A DNA stretch of 64,000 nt from Psychrosphaera sp. F3M07 (GTDB lineage: Bacteria > Pseudomonadota > Gammaproteobacteria > Enterobacterales > Alteromonadaceae): positions 124,001 to 188,000 of the forward strand of contig NZ_JAHKPJ010000012.1 in assembly GCF_018860345.1 (NCBI RefSeq), read 5' to 3'. The notes under the pieces are model-generated. The model worked only from the letters and a program-made list of their open reading frames with translations. It was not told the origin of the DNA and ran no database searches. Positions 1-8,960 of the stretch are shown here, in pieces (the stretch's first letter is position 1; every line of letters starts with the position of its first letter). Position numbers and translations under genes: made by a program.

Positions 1-1227
1 AGCAACATAAAACATCGCGTCTCGTAAATTGTCTAGTTGTAGGTATTGCTTTACTTCGTCCGAGTCTAAATCGTATTTTGCTTTTCGTACTTTTTCGGCA
101 TAAAAACGATAATCCCAAGGAGCAATTTTGATATCAGCGCCTTCTTCATTTGCAACTGCTTGCATGTCTGCAACTTCTTGTTCCACACGTGCAATCGCTG
201 CCGGCCAAACTGCATTCATTAATTTAAATGCATTATCAGGGTTTTTCGCCATGCGGTTTTCTAAACGCCACTGTCCATAGTTGTCATATCCCAACAATTG
301 AACACGTTCATGACGAAGTTTTAAAATCTCAGCAATGATTTTATTATTATCAAATTCATCACCATTATCACCGCGGCTGTAATACGTATTCCAAACTTGT
401 TCACGTAAAGCTCGTTCTGTTGAATAAGTTAAAAATGGGTCCATTGAAGAGCGCGTATTAGTAATAGCGTATTGCCCAGATTTCCCCATAGAACTCGCTG
501 CTGAAGCTGCCGCAGATATAACTGACTCCGGTAATCCACCTAGCTGTTCTTTGGTTAAATACGTTACATAATTTTCTTCGTCAGCTAATACATTGTTACC
601 AAATTGGGTGTGTAATTCTGACAGTTCTAGATTAATTTCTGCGTAACGTTTTTGATCTTGTTCGTTAAGCAAGGCGCCACTACGAACAAATCCTTGGTAT
701 TGCTCGGTCACCATACGTTGCTGATCTTTACGCAAGGTATTCATTTCATCACTTAAAAAAACATCTTTAATACGATTAAAAAGTGCTTTATTTTGATTTA
801 TTTTAGAATAGAAAGTTGATAATACAGGTGCTAGTTCACCAGCAACAGCTCTGGTTTCTGCTGTTGATTTATTTGAACGCCAAATACCATAATATGTGTA
901 AATACGGTTTAAATCTGCTCCTGAACGCTCTAATGCCACAATAGTATTTTCAAATGTTGCGGGTTCAGAGTTACTCACAATAGCGTCAACTTCAGCTAAC
1001 TTTTTAGCCATGGCGATTTCAAATGCCGGTTTAAGATCGGCAAGCTTTACGGTATCAAACGCTGGAACGCCTGAATACGGTCCAGTCCACTTTGCTAAAA
1101 CTGTATTATTTATTTGTTGTTCAATTTTTTTAGGATTTGACGTTTCAGAGGAGTTTGAAGACTGCCCACAACCTGTAAGTCCGGCCATTAAAGCAATAGC
1201 GACAGCAATTGTTATTTTATTTTTCAT
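1..1227 (-). CDS. dcp: M3 family dipeptidyl carboxypeptidase (Dcp-like) lipoprotein, 3' part missing
   Basis: The minus-strand frame is open from the ATG at 1227 to the window edge (409 codons), so the C-terminal half lies outside. The N-terminus is a lipoprotein signal with lipobox LTGC around residue 20, preceded by AGGAAT as ribosome binding site. The body (WTGPYSGVPAFD near the start, later WDYRFYAEKVRKAKYDLD) is typical of the M3 thimet/dipeptidyl carboxypeptidase family, which removes C-terminal dipeptides using a zinc HEXXH site. That HEXXH motif is not in the visible part, so activity cannot be judged. The lipobox suggests a periplasm-facing, membrane-anchored enzyme that recycles peptides. 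The upstream M16 protease gene is on the same strand but ends in its own terminator, so this gene probably has its own promoter. Confidence 0.85.
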   Translation of the reverse strand, partial: MKNKITIAVAIALMAGLTGCGQSSNSSETSNPKKIEQQINNTVLAKWTGPYSGVPAFDTVKLADLKPAFEIAMAKKLAEVDAIVSNSEPATFENTIVALERSGADLNRIYTYYGIWRSNKSTAETRAVAGELAPVLSTFYSKINQNKALFNRIKDVFLSDEMNTLRKDQQRMVTEQYQGFVRSGALLNEQDQKRYAEINLELSELHTQFGNNVLADEENYVTYLTKEQLGGLPESVISAAASAASSMGKSGQYAITNTRSSMDPFLTYSTERALREQVWNTYYSRGDNGDEFDNNKIIAEILKLRHERVQLLGYDNYGQWRLENRMAKNPDNAFKLMNAVWPAAIARVEQEVADMQAVANEEGADIKIAPWDYRFYAEKVRKAKYDLDSDEVKQYLQLDNLRDAMFYVA

Positions 1228-1297
1228 GATATTCCTATTGTTATAATTATTATCATATCTAATCAGACTGTTATATTTGGAACAAGATGCAGTAAGG

Positions 1298-1312
1298 TAA
1301 ACGTCACGTTTA
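1298..1312. promoter_or_regulatory. Palindrome upstream of the dcp-like gene
   Basis: TAAACGTCACGTTTA is a perfect 7+1+7 inverted repeat about 70 bp upstream of the dcp start, in a short intergenic region. Its size and position suit a dimeric repressor or activator site. I cannot assign a regulator; it resembles a TyrR-type TAAA/TTTA arrangement, but with 7 rather than 6 bases between the arms. Confidence 0.3.
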
Positions 1313-1354
1313 TCACGATGACAGCCAATGTTATAAATGCATTTTGTTTTAAAC

Positions 1355-1391
1355 AAAAAAAACGCGATGAAAATGCTCATCGCGTTTTTGT
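1355..1391 (-). terminator. Rho-independent terminator after the M16 protease gene
   Basis: An inverted repeat (AACGCGATGA / TCATCGCGTT) has A-runs on one side and T-runs on the other, so it can terminate in either direction. It lies about 45 bp past the stop of the minus-strand M16 gene. Confidence 0.85.
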
Positions 1392-1436
1392 TTATCCCGT
1401 TTTTATCTAAAGATAATTAAACTTTGTACTTAGGTA

Positions 1437-4250
1437 TTATTTTTTTGCCGCTTTAGCAAAGTCACCAGCTGTAAAAATATTTAACTCTTTAGTAGCAATA
1501 TATTTGTTAAATGCAGCATTAACCTGATCTAATGTTAATGCATTCATTTTTTCCACATATTCTGTGTACCAAGTTAAATCACGCTTAAGCTGTTTATTAT
1601 CAGCTAATAAGTTAGCGATGGTGCCATCATTTGACCATGACACTCGTAAGCTTTTCAACTCACCTTCAATCGCATTATCAACTTCAGTTTGCGTAAACCC
1701 TTCAGTGGCGGCTTTTGCAACTTCTTCTTTGTACGCAGCAACCACTTTTTTCATATTTTCTGGTGCTGCTATAGCACGCATATAATATAAGCCGTTTGGC
1801 TCATTAAAATCTAATTGCAGGCCTGAACCTGTACCATAGCTGTAACCTTCTTTAACACGAATACGTTGCATTAAACGTGAAGCAAAACCACTACCACCAA
1901 ATATTGAATTTGCGACGGTCGCAGCATGATAATCAGGGTGTTGTTTATTTAACTCAACTCTATGACCAATAAATAACATAGAGTTGGCTTTATCTGGCGT
2001 TTCAATCCAGCTATCAATACCTGAAATATCTTTTAAGTTGCCTTTCATCTCAACGTATTTAGCAGTGCCTTTAAGATCCGAGAATAACTTTTCGAATTTT
2101 TCTGAAAAGGCTTTCGCATCTACATCACCTACAACACCAATATGACCATTTTTAACTGACATATGTGCTTTATGTACTTTTTGTAAACGAGCACGTGTGA
2201 CTTTATTAAGAGCATCAATTTGTTGATCTAGAGTTTTGAACGCTAACGGGTGACCTTTTGGGTGACCATTAATAGATTCACGAAGCGTAGCGGCAGCGAT
2301 AGCTGAAGGCTCATTTCTATTTGACTCTAGACTGGTTACCGTTGCATTTCGGTCTATGTTAATTTCAGATTCTTCAAATAAAGGAGTGGCTAGCATTTCG
2401 TGAACAAAATCTAAGGTGTCATCTAAATGCGCTTTAACCGCTTTAATACTTACATTGATAGTGCCAATCGAATTAGTACTAATATTCACGGATGCTTTAA
2501 GTTCATCTAATTTAGAAGCGATATCTTCTTTAGAGTATTTAGCATTACCGCTGTATAAAAGGCCGCCCATTAATTTAAAGTCTTGCTCATAACCTTTAAG
2601 TGAATCAATGTTACCAGTCGGTAATGTCATTTCGATTCGAACTTCACCACCACGTAGTTTTTTAGGATAAACACTTAACGTAGTTCCCACAGTCCAATTA
2701 AACTCTTGTAAACGAGCTGTGATGTTTTCAACATTATTGTCGTATACTTCACCCGCTTCGATAGCTTCACGGCCTTTATAAGTCGCTAAAATTTCGTTGA
2801 TGTCTTTAGCTGGTGTGATTTCTGCTCTTACAGGGTCTTTAGTTGGAATAAAGCGGCCTAAAGTACGATTACTTTCAATTAGATATTTCTCTGCAACACG
2901 TTGCACATCTTCTACCGTTACTTTTTCAACTAAATCGCGGAAGAAGAATATATAACGGTAATCCCCCATTGCAATAAACTCTGATAATTCCATACCAACC
3001 GAAGTTACATTTCGTAACCCGTCTTCCGTTTCTTTTAAAATAGATACTTTCGCTTGTTCAACTTCTGTGGCTGAAATTTTCTTTGTTTTAATATCTTCGG
3101 CTAATGTTAATAACGCCGCTTCCATTTCATTTATATCTTTGCCTTTAAAACCTTGAGCAATAATAGTAAGAGCTGATGGATCTTTTCTTAAATAAGAATA
3201 AGCGCCAGTACCTGATGCAACACCAGGCTCTACTAACATTTTTTGCATACGTCCACGGGCGTTATCAGATAACAACTGAACTAATACTTGAATAGCTGGC
3301 GTATCTTCATGAAGTGCTGAAGGCACATGATATTGCGCAGCAACAATAGGCACTTCGCCTGTACGACGTAAATTCACTATACGCTCACCGTCTTGTACAG
3401 GTTCTACCGTATACAGTTTTTCTATTTCAGTTGCTGGTTTAGCCAACATTCCAAATGTTTGTTCGATTAAAGCCAGTGTTTTATTTTTATCAAAACGACC
3501 TGCGATAGTTAATACCGCATTATCTGGGCGGTAGTGTTTATCGTAGAATTTACGAAGTTTGGCAAACGGAAAGTTTTCAACATCTGAGCGAGCTCCAATG
3601 GTGGAGTTTGCGTAGTTATGCCATAAATATGCTGTTGAGCCCATACGCGCACTTAACATTCTAAATGGACTATTTTCACCACGTTCCATTTCGTTACGTA
3701 CAACTGTCATTTCACTTTCTAATTCAGTTTTTGAGAAGGTTGCGTTAACCATACGGTCCGCTTCCATTCCTAAAGCCCAAGCTAAGTTCTCTTCATTAGA
3801 CTCGAAAAGCTCGAAGTAGTTAGTTCTATCTAACCAAGTTGTAGCATTTACTCTCATGCCACGCTTATTAAACTCTTTATCAATTTCTTTATAACTTGTA
3901 GAGCCTTTAAACAACATATGCTCTAACAAATGAGCCATACCGGTCTCACCATAATTTTCGTGGATAGAACCAACACGATAGGTAATATTCACTAATGTTT
4001 TTGGCTGTGCAGGATCTGGGTATAACAACACTTTCATACCATTGGTAAGGGTATATTCATCAATCCCTTCTACATTACGAACGTATTCAATTTTAGCTGC
4101 TTGCGTTGCCATTTTGGGATTGGCTTTTACGGCTATATCTGATTCTGATGAGTTACTTGAACAAGCTGATAAAGTAAAGACTACAGCTGAAGATAATAAA
4201 GTTTTAGCTAAACTAAACCTTGGCTTTGTGAGATGAGTGATAATCGTCAT
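1437..4250 (-). CDS. M16 family zinc protease (pitrilysin/insulinase type), lipoprotein
   Basis: 937 residues. The N-terminal signal ends in lipobox LSAC (Cys about 30), predicting a lipid-anchored periplasmic protein. The inverted zinc motif HLLEH is at residues 107-111, with the downstream NEMERGE region expected to supply the third zinc ligand. Two M16 halves are apparent: the catalytic first half, and a second half (VGDVDAKAF, RIRVKEGYSYGTGSG) that supplies the usual Arg-Tyr region of the inactive domain. The length fits single-chain two-unit M16 peptidases of marine gammaproteobacteria, which degrade peptides. The ATG at 4250 is preceded by AGGAAC. The gene is divergent from metK and followed by a strong terminator, so it is a single-gene unit. 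Confidence 0.9.
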   Translation of the reverse strand: MTIITHLTKPRFSLAKTLLSSAVVFTLSACSSNSSESDIAVKANPKMATQAAKIEYVRNVEGIDEYTLTNGMKVLLYPDPAQPKTLVNITYRVGSIHENYGETGMAHLLEHMLFKGSTSYKEIDKEFNKRGMRVNATTWLDRTNYFELFESNEENLAWALGMEADRMVNATFSKTELESEMTVVRNEMERGENSPFRMLSARMGSTAYLWHNYANSTIGARSDVENFPFAKLRKFYDKHYRPDNAVLTIAGRFDKNKTLALIEQTFGMLAKPATEIEKLYTVEPVQDGERIVNLRRTGEVPIVAAQYHVPSALHEDTPAIQVLVQLLSDNARGRMQKMLVEPGVASGTGAYSYLRKDPSALTIIAQGFKGKDINEMEAALLTLAEDIKTKKISATEVEQAKVSILKETEDGLRNVTSVGMELSEFIAMGDYRYIFFFRDLVEKVTVEDVQRVAEKYLIESNRTLGRFIPTKDPVRAEITPAKDINEILATYKGREAIEAGEVYDNNVENITARLQEFNWTVGTTLSVYPKKLRGGEVRIEMTLPTGNIDSLKGYEQDFKLMGGLLYSGNAKYSKEDIASKLDELKASVNISTNSIGTINVSIKAVKAHLDDTLDFVHEMLATPLFEESEINIDRNATVTSLESNRNEPSAIAAATLRESINGHPKGHPLAFKTLDQQIDALNKVTRARLQKVHKAHMSVKNGHIGVVGDVDAKAFSEKFEKLFSDLKGTAKYVEMKGNLKDISGIDSWIETPDKANSMLFIGHRVELNKQHPDYHAATVANSIFGGSGFASRLMQRIRVKEGYSYGTGSGLQLDFNEPNGLYYMRAIAAPENMKKVVAAYKEEVAKAATEGFTQTEVDNAIEGELKSLRVSWSNDGTIANLLADNKQLKRDLTWYTEYVEKMNALTLDQVNAAFNKYIATKELNIFTAGDFAKAAKK

Positions 4251-4393
4251 TCAATAAGTTCCTATTTTAAAGTTCCCTGTTTATAAAGGATCTAAATCAA
4301 TATTTCCAAAAATAGTTATATTTATTTTGTAACTATTTTTTACAACTTCACATAAGTGTAACGATTTTATAACACTAAACCCCATCAATTTTA

Positions 4394-4425
4394 AAACGTA
4401 TAGACGTCTAGACGCAAAAAGTTCT
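4394..4425 (+). promoter_or_regulatory. MetJ operator (tandem met boxes) upstream of metK
   Basis: Four contiguous 8-mers can be read against the met box AGACGTCT: AAACGTAT (6/8), AGACGTCT (8/8), AGACGCAA (5/8) and AAAGTTCT (5/8). Tandem 8-bp met boxes are the binding sites of the S-adenosylmethionine-dependent repressor MetJ. The site lies about 100 bp upstream of metK, a classic MetJ target. It could also affect the divergent M16 gene. The rest of the 4251-4521 intergenic stretch holds no convincing gene. Confidence 0.8.
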
Positions 4426-4521
4426 AGGTGTTTGTATCCTTTTTGTATTAAAATTGCTGTATTCGACATTTAAAAACCTCAAATTCAGTTTCAAATTGGA
4501 TTTTACAAAGTGAGATTATTA

Positions 4522-5673
4522 ATGGCTAAACATTTATTTACCTCTGAATCTGTGTCTGAAGGGCATCCTGATAAAATTGCAGATCAAATTTCTGATGCTG
4601 TACTTGACGCTATATTAGAACAAGACCCTAAAGCACGTGTTGCTTGTGAAACTTATGTTAAAACTGGCATGGTTATGGTTGGTGGTGAAATCACAACTAG
4701 CGCTTGGGTTGATATTGAAGAGTTAACTCGTAAAACCGTAAGTGAAATTGGATATGTCCATTCGGACATGGGGTTTGATGCAAACTCATGTGCAATTTTA
4801 AATACAATAGGTAAACAATCACCAGATATTAATCAAGGTGTTGACCGTAAAGAACTACACGAACAAGGCGCTGGAGACCAAGGTCTTATGTTTGGTTACG
4901 CATGTAACGAAACTGACGTTTTAATGCCTGCTCCAATTGAATATTCGCATCGATTAGTGAAACGCCAAGCTGAAGTACGTAAAGACGGTACATTGCCTTG
5001 GTTACGTCCAGATGCAAAATCTCAAGTTACCTTTGCATATGAAAATGGCAAACCAGTCGGCATCGACGCTGTAGTTTTATCAACTCAGCACTGTGACAGT
5101 ATTGCTCAAAATGATTTAGTTGAAGCGGTAATGGAAACCATTATTAAACCAACTTTGCCAGCCCACTTATTAAATAAAGAGACTAAGTTCTTTATCAATC
5201 CTACCGGTCGTTTTGTCATTGGCGGACCTATGGGTGATTGTGGTTTAACTGGTCGTAAAATCATTGTTGATACATACGGAGGTATGGCAAGACATGGTGG
5301 TGGTGCTTTCTCTGGTAAAGATCCATCAAAAGTTGATCGTTCAGCAGCTTACGCGGCACGTTATGTTGCAAAAAATATTGTTGCGGCAGGCTTAGCTGAT
5401 AAAGCTGAGTTACAAGTATCTTATGCTATCGGCGTTGCAGAACCTACGTCTATTAGTATTGAAACATTTGGTACAAGCAAGTTAAGCGAAGATAAATTAA
5501 TTGAATTAGTTCGTAGACACTTTGATTTAAGACCATATGGCTTAATTCAAATGTTAGATTTAGAACGTCCAATTTATCGAGCTACTGCAGCTTATGGTCA
5601 CTTTGGCCGTCCTGAGTTCCCGTGGGAAGCGACGGATAAAGTTGAAGCTTTAAGAGCGGATGCTGGTTTATAA
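4522..5673 (+). CDS. metK: S-adenosylmethionine synthetase
   Basis: 383 residues. It makes S-adenosylmethionine from methionine and ATP in the cytoplasm. Diagnostic motifs are visible: [15 protein letters not shown] at the N-terminus, [12 protein letters not shown] in the middle and the [19 protein letters not shown] phosphate-binding loop, with the full family length. An in-frame GTG four codons earlier (4510) is possible, but [18 protein letters not shown] is the conserved family start, so ATG 4522 is chosen. MetJ boxes precede it and a strong terminator follows, making it monocistronic and methionine-regulated. The eight or so S-adenosylmethionine-dependent-type enzymes and relatives in the modification island depend on this product, though there is no sign of co-regulation. 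Confidence 0.98.
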   Translation: MAKHLFTSESVSEGHPDKIADQISDAVLDAILEQDPKARVACETYVKTGMVMVGGEITTSAWVDIEELTRKTVSEIGYVHSDMGFDANSCAILNTIGKQSPDINQGVDRKELHEQGAGDQGLMFGYACNETDVLMPAPIEYSHRLVKRQAEVRKDGTLPWLRPDAKSQVTFAYENGKPVGIDAVVLSTQHCDSIAQNDLVEAVMETIIKPTLPAHLLNKETKFFINPTGRFVIGGPMGDCGLTGRKIIVDTYGGMARHGGGAFSGKDPSKVDRSAAYAARYVAKNIVAAGLADKAELQVSYAIGVAEPTSISIETFGTSKLSEDKLIELVRRHFDLRPYGLIQMLDLERPIYRATAAYGHFGRPEFPWEATDKVEALRADAGL

Positions 5674-5687
5674 CCTAATCTACAATT

Positions 5688-5717
5688 AATAAAAACCCTG
5701 CACGTCAGGGTTTTTTA
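5688..5717 (+). terminator. Rho-independent terminator of metK
   Basis: A hairpin AAAAACCCTG-CACG-TCAGGGTTTTTT, GC-rich in the stem with a run of six T, starts 15 bp after the metK stop. Confidence 0.93.
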
Positions 5718-5829
5718 TTGTCTGAAAAATACAACTATCGCCCTATAATCAATTTAAATATTTTGTTTGATTGCATTCACTTCATTAGTCTCTAGTATTA
5801 AGTTAAGACTAGGGCTAAACGAACTTTTT

Positions 5830-7467
5830 ATGGATCTAAAAAATCACTTACATTCAGCTTTAATCATTGAGCAACAACCATTAGCCCAAAGTCATTTAAA
5901 GTATTCATTAACTAATATTGGATTTGATAACGTTGATATCGTTGACCGGTCATATTTAGCGTTAAGAGCATTAAAAACTAACCGTTATGATTTAATTATT
6001 TGTGCTTCCGATCTTAGTAAAGGCGCCGATGGATATCAGTTGTACGAACAAATTGTAGCGGAAGGTTTATTATTACCTTCGATGACGTTTATTTATTTAA
6101 GTTCTGAAAATGACCTAGCATCAAGTCAAAGTGTCATCGAGTTAAATCCAGATGATGTAATTTTAAAACCTTTTACAACGCAAAATATTGAAAAAAGGCT
6201 AATACGTTCTTTAAGTAAAAAAATAGCGATAAAAGACGTACTACTTAAACTAGATCAGTATGACTACAAAGCGGCTAATTTAAAGTTAAATAACCATATA
6301 AGTAACAATAAAAATCCCCTTAAGATCCCATACCTAATGAAAATGAAAGGTGACATCATTTTATCATTACAACATTGGGATTCAGGCGAACGTTTTTTTA
6401 GTAAAGTCATTAGTATTCATCCACATCCTTGGGCTTTATTAGGGTTAACTGAGTGTCAGATCCACCTTGAAAAAACAGAGGAAGCCCTTACATCAATTGA
6501 GCAACTATTTAATCAACCTCAAACTAAATTAGCGGCATTGGATCATTTAAGTGTTATTAACCAAAAACTACATGATTTTGATAAGGCATTAGTTGTATTA
6601 AAACAAGCCACGGAAATATCTCCTAGAAATATCAATCGTTTAAAAGAGCTGGTCAGTGTAGCCCGATTAACACATGACTATGAATGTCAACATGAAGCCA
6701 GTAATCACATTATCCGCAATAGTAAATTTTCGATTCACGATTCGCCGCAAATATATTTATCTGCAGTACGCTCCGCCATTGATCTAGGGTTAACGTCGTT
6801 TGAAGAGGAAGACGTTTTACGTTTGATTCATTCTAGCCAAAGTATATTAGGTAGTATTAAAGGTAGCTTCAAAAGTGATGCAATTACTAGTCAAATTGAC
6901 GTTGTGCAAGCTAGATTATTTAATTTAAAAAATGAAAAGGCGAAAGCTAAGGAGTTGTTATCTGACAGTATTAAGCGCGTTGAACATCAGAAAATATACA
7001 TTGATGAAACCAACCAAGATGACGTATTAGACTTGGCAAAAGCATTCCATGAGTTAGGTTTACACAAGTTATCGCACATTCTTTTTAATGAACTCGCGGA
7101 GTACTGCCAATCGCCAGAGGCTTCATCCTTATTTAGCCAATACATCGCTGTCGAAAAATCACTTCGCAATGACATTAAGGAATCACCAAAAGAGCTAAAT
7201 AATAAAGCGGTAAGTTTCTTTGAGGCAGGTCATTTGGATGACGCACTTAAAGCCTTTGATAGTGCATTTAAAGTCATGCCCAAAAGCTCAACTATTGCAT
7301 TAAATTTAATGCAAACTTTGATTGAGTCTAATTTAAATATTGAACATCATGAGTTAAAAACAATTATCATTCGCTGTAAAAAAACGATACTGCAGTCCGA
7401 GTTAACTGAAGCGCAGACACTTAGATTTGAAAAGTTAAATGAGATGTTGGAGCAACAATATTTATAA
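5830..7467 (+). CDS. Response-regulator receiver domain fused to TPR repeats
   Basis: 545 residues from ATG 5830; a TTG 63 bp upstream keeps the frame but adds residues outside the receiver fold. Residues 1-125 look like a CheY-type receiver: SALIIEQQPLAQSHL at the first strand, YDLIICASDLSKGADGYQ at the phosphorylation loop and DDVILKPF at the conserved Lys. The acidic pocket is degraded (EQQ instead of DD), and the usual phospho-acceptor register is occupied by Ser next to Asp. The rest is helical, with several TPR-like units (for example residues 190-230, 245-275 and 455-490). Proteins of this layout are common in Alteromonadales, and their targets are generally unknown. No output DNA-binding domain is visible, so it probably acts by protein-protein contact. 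Confidence 0.75.
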   Translation: MDLKNHLHSALIIEQQPLAQSHLKYSLTNIGFDNVDIVDRSYLALRALKTNRYDLIICASDLSKGADGYQLYEQIVAEGLLLPSMTFIYLSSENDLASSQSVIELNPDDVILKPFTTQNIEKRLIRSLSKKIAIKDVLLKLDQYDYKAANLKLNNHISNNKNPLKIPYLMKMKGDIILSLQHWDSGERFFSKVISIHPHPWALLGLTECQIHLEKTEEALTSIEQLFNQPQTKLAALDHLSVINQKLHDFDKALVVLKQATEISPRNINRLKELVSVARLTHDYECQHEASNHIIRNSKFSIHDSPQIYLSAVRSAIDLGLTSFEEEDVLRLIHSSQSILGSIKGSFKSDAITSQIDVVQARLFNLKNEKAKAKELLSDSIKRVEHQKIYIDETNQDDVLDLAKAFHELGLHKLSHILFNELAEYCQSPEASSLFSQYIAVEKSLRNDIKESPKELNNKAVSFFEAGHLDDALKAFDSAFKVMPKSSTIALNLMQTLIESNLNIEHHELKTIIIRCKKTILQSELTEAQTLRFEKLNEMLEQQYL

Positions 7468-7491
7468 TTATAATCAACTACTTGTGCTTAT

Positions 7492-7944
7492 CTACAACAA
7501 CCAGTTGTGAAAGAAACGTTTCAGTTTATTAGATTTTAACCAATACCAAAATAAATAAACTCCCAGTATGAGTAACACCATTTGTACCCAATGCACCTGA
7601 GTAATATGGTATGAAATCGTATAAAACTGTATGACTAAATCGGTAAAAAGTGCAATTAATAACATTTTACTTTGCAGTGACCAAATCGATTTATACCAAG
7701 CTTTTTCCCTTTGTTTTTTTAATGAAAATACGAAAAAAGTAATCAATGCTGGCGCCCCCGTTAAAATGGTTAACGCAAACAAAGATACATTTGAATATAT
7801 AAGTCCAATTAACAAACTACGGTCATCTGAATAGGTCAACGATATGATCCATATGATAAAACCGCGTAACAGATATAAGATCCCTAAATAAAAACCAAGT
7901 GGTATCTTAAGTCGTCCTTCAAAGTCAAAATCTTGCCACTGCAC
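7492..7944 (-). CDS. DUF2919 (YfeZ-like) inner-membrane protein
   Basis: 150 residues with four likely transmembrane segments (about residues 17-37, 44-70, 90-110 and 118-136) and a basic C-terminal tail (KSNKLKRFFHNW). The opening FDFEGRLKIPLGFYLGILYLLRG resembles the DUF2919 family, of which E. coli YfeZ is a member. No function is known for the family. It is convergent with the receiver-TPR gene (24 bp apart) and upstream in the same direction lies the flagellin cluster, from which it is separated by a hairpin. Confidence 0.7.
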   Translation of the reverse strand: MQWQDFDFEGRLKIPLGFYLGILYLLRGFIIWIISLTYSDDRSLLIGLIYSNVSLFALTILTGAPALITFFVFSLKKQREKAWYKSIWSLQSKMLLIALFTDLVIQFYTISYHITQVHWVQMVLLILGVYLFWYWLKSNKLKRFFHNWLL

Positions 7945-7972
7945 TTAAATTATTCCATAACAAAAACCTAGC

Positions 7973-7997
7973 ACCTCAATTCATTTAACATTGAGGT
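7973..7997 (-). terminator. Hairpin downstream of the flagellin cluster
   Basis: An 8-bp inverted repeat (ACCTCAAT / ATTGAGGT) with a 9-base loop is followed on the minus strand, a few bases later, by GGTTTTTG. It lies about 60 bp past the stop of the 270-residue flagellin and may end that transcript. The T-run is short and offset. Confidence 0.45.
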
Positions 7998-8054
7998 TAA
8001 CCAGGCCAATAACAAATAAGGTTATTTTTTCAAATGATGGGCAGTTTATGAGGG

Positions 8055-8867
8055 CTAATTTAATAATTTCAACGCCAAACCTTTAGATAGATTGGCTTGT
8101 GCTTGAACAGCAACATTCGCTTGTCCCATTATAGAGGCTTGAATATTATCAGCTGTCGCTTTAGCGTAATCAGTATCTTCAATGCGGCTTTTTGCCGACT
8201 CGGATTGCACATATGAATTACTTAAATTGTTTATTGTTGATTCTATTCTATTTTGAAACGCACCAATTTTCCCTCGTTGACCACTAATATTTTCGTTAAC
8301 AGTTTGGCTAATCGAAATGGCATCTTGTGCACCTGTTATGGTGGTCACATCGATACTATTCACCGCGTCAATTTGTTCATTAATTGAGGAGAGACTTAAA
8401 CCAATCGTTGTATTGGCATTGGCACCGACTTGAAATTGATTATTATTTGATTGAGTAAAAATAGTTTGCCCCGCAAAACTCGTTTGTGACTGAATATCAC
8501 TCACCTGCCCTTGTAGCTGCACTATTTCTTGTTGGATACTGTCTCTATCTGCTGCGCTCATTGATGCGTTAGCAGCTCTTAATGACAGTTCGTTAATGCG
8601 ACCTGCAGCATCATTAATACCTGACAATGCACTTTCTGCAACTGAGCTATAACTAAATGCATCACTTGCATTACGCATCACTACTTGAATACCTGACGAT
8701 TGATTTGCAAGACGGTTGGCTATTTGTAAGCCCGCGGCATCATCTTTTGCTGAATTGATTTTTAGGCCTGAAACCAAGCGTTTCATTGCACTTTCTTGTT
8801 GCTCTTTAAGACTTGTCGAAGACGTATTTGAAGATGATAACGATATATTATTACTGCCTACTTTCAT
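8055..8867 (-). CDS. Divergent short flagellin (270 residues)
   Basis: It has both flagellin terminal domains: the D0/D1 N-terminus with [24 protein letters not shown], and a C-terminus with NRIESTINNLSNSY, SRIEDTDYAKATADN and a final LALKLLN. The central region is minimal, so no D2/D3 surface domain is present. The N-terminus (MKVGSNNISLSSSNTSSTSL) departs from the MALxVNTNxxSLNxQ start of the main flagellins in this window, and the tail lacks the usual [15 protein letters not shown] sequence. It may be a minor filament subunit, a specialised segment near the hook or tip, or a non-polymerising variant. The ATG at 8867 has GGGGGT upstream. It is 93 bp downstream of the flagellinolysin gene on the same strand and could share its transcript. 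Confidence 0.85.
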   Translation of the reverse strand: MKVGSNNISLSSSNTSSTSLKEQQESAMKRLVSGLKINSAKDDAAGLQIANRLANQSSGIQVVMRNASDAFSYSSVAESALSGINDAAGRINELSLRAANASMSAADRDSIQQEIVQLQGQVSDIQSQTSFAGQTIFTQSNNNQFQVGANANTTIGLSLSSINEQIDAVNSIDVTTITGAQDAISISQTVNENISGQRGKIGAFQNRIESTINNLSNSYVQSESAKSRIEDTDYAKATADNIQASIMGQANVAVQAQANLSKGLALKLLN

Positions 8868-8960
8868 GTTCTACCCCCATAGAAAATGTTACATCCTGAG
8901 TCTAGTTCAATAAAATAGCGAATACAATTAGCCTAGAGGCCTTTATTAATTAAGTCAGAG

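Noticed and set aside
4281-4469. 62-codon minus-strand reading frame between the M16 gene and metK
   Set aside because: It covers the MetJ boxes in the metK control region, has no recognisable domain and has an unconvincing composition (its codons simply read through AT-rich regulatory DNA).
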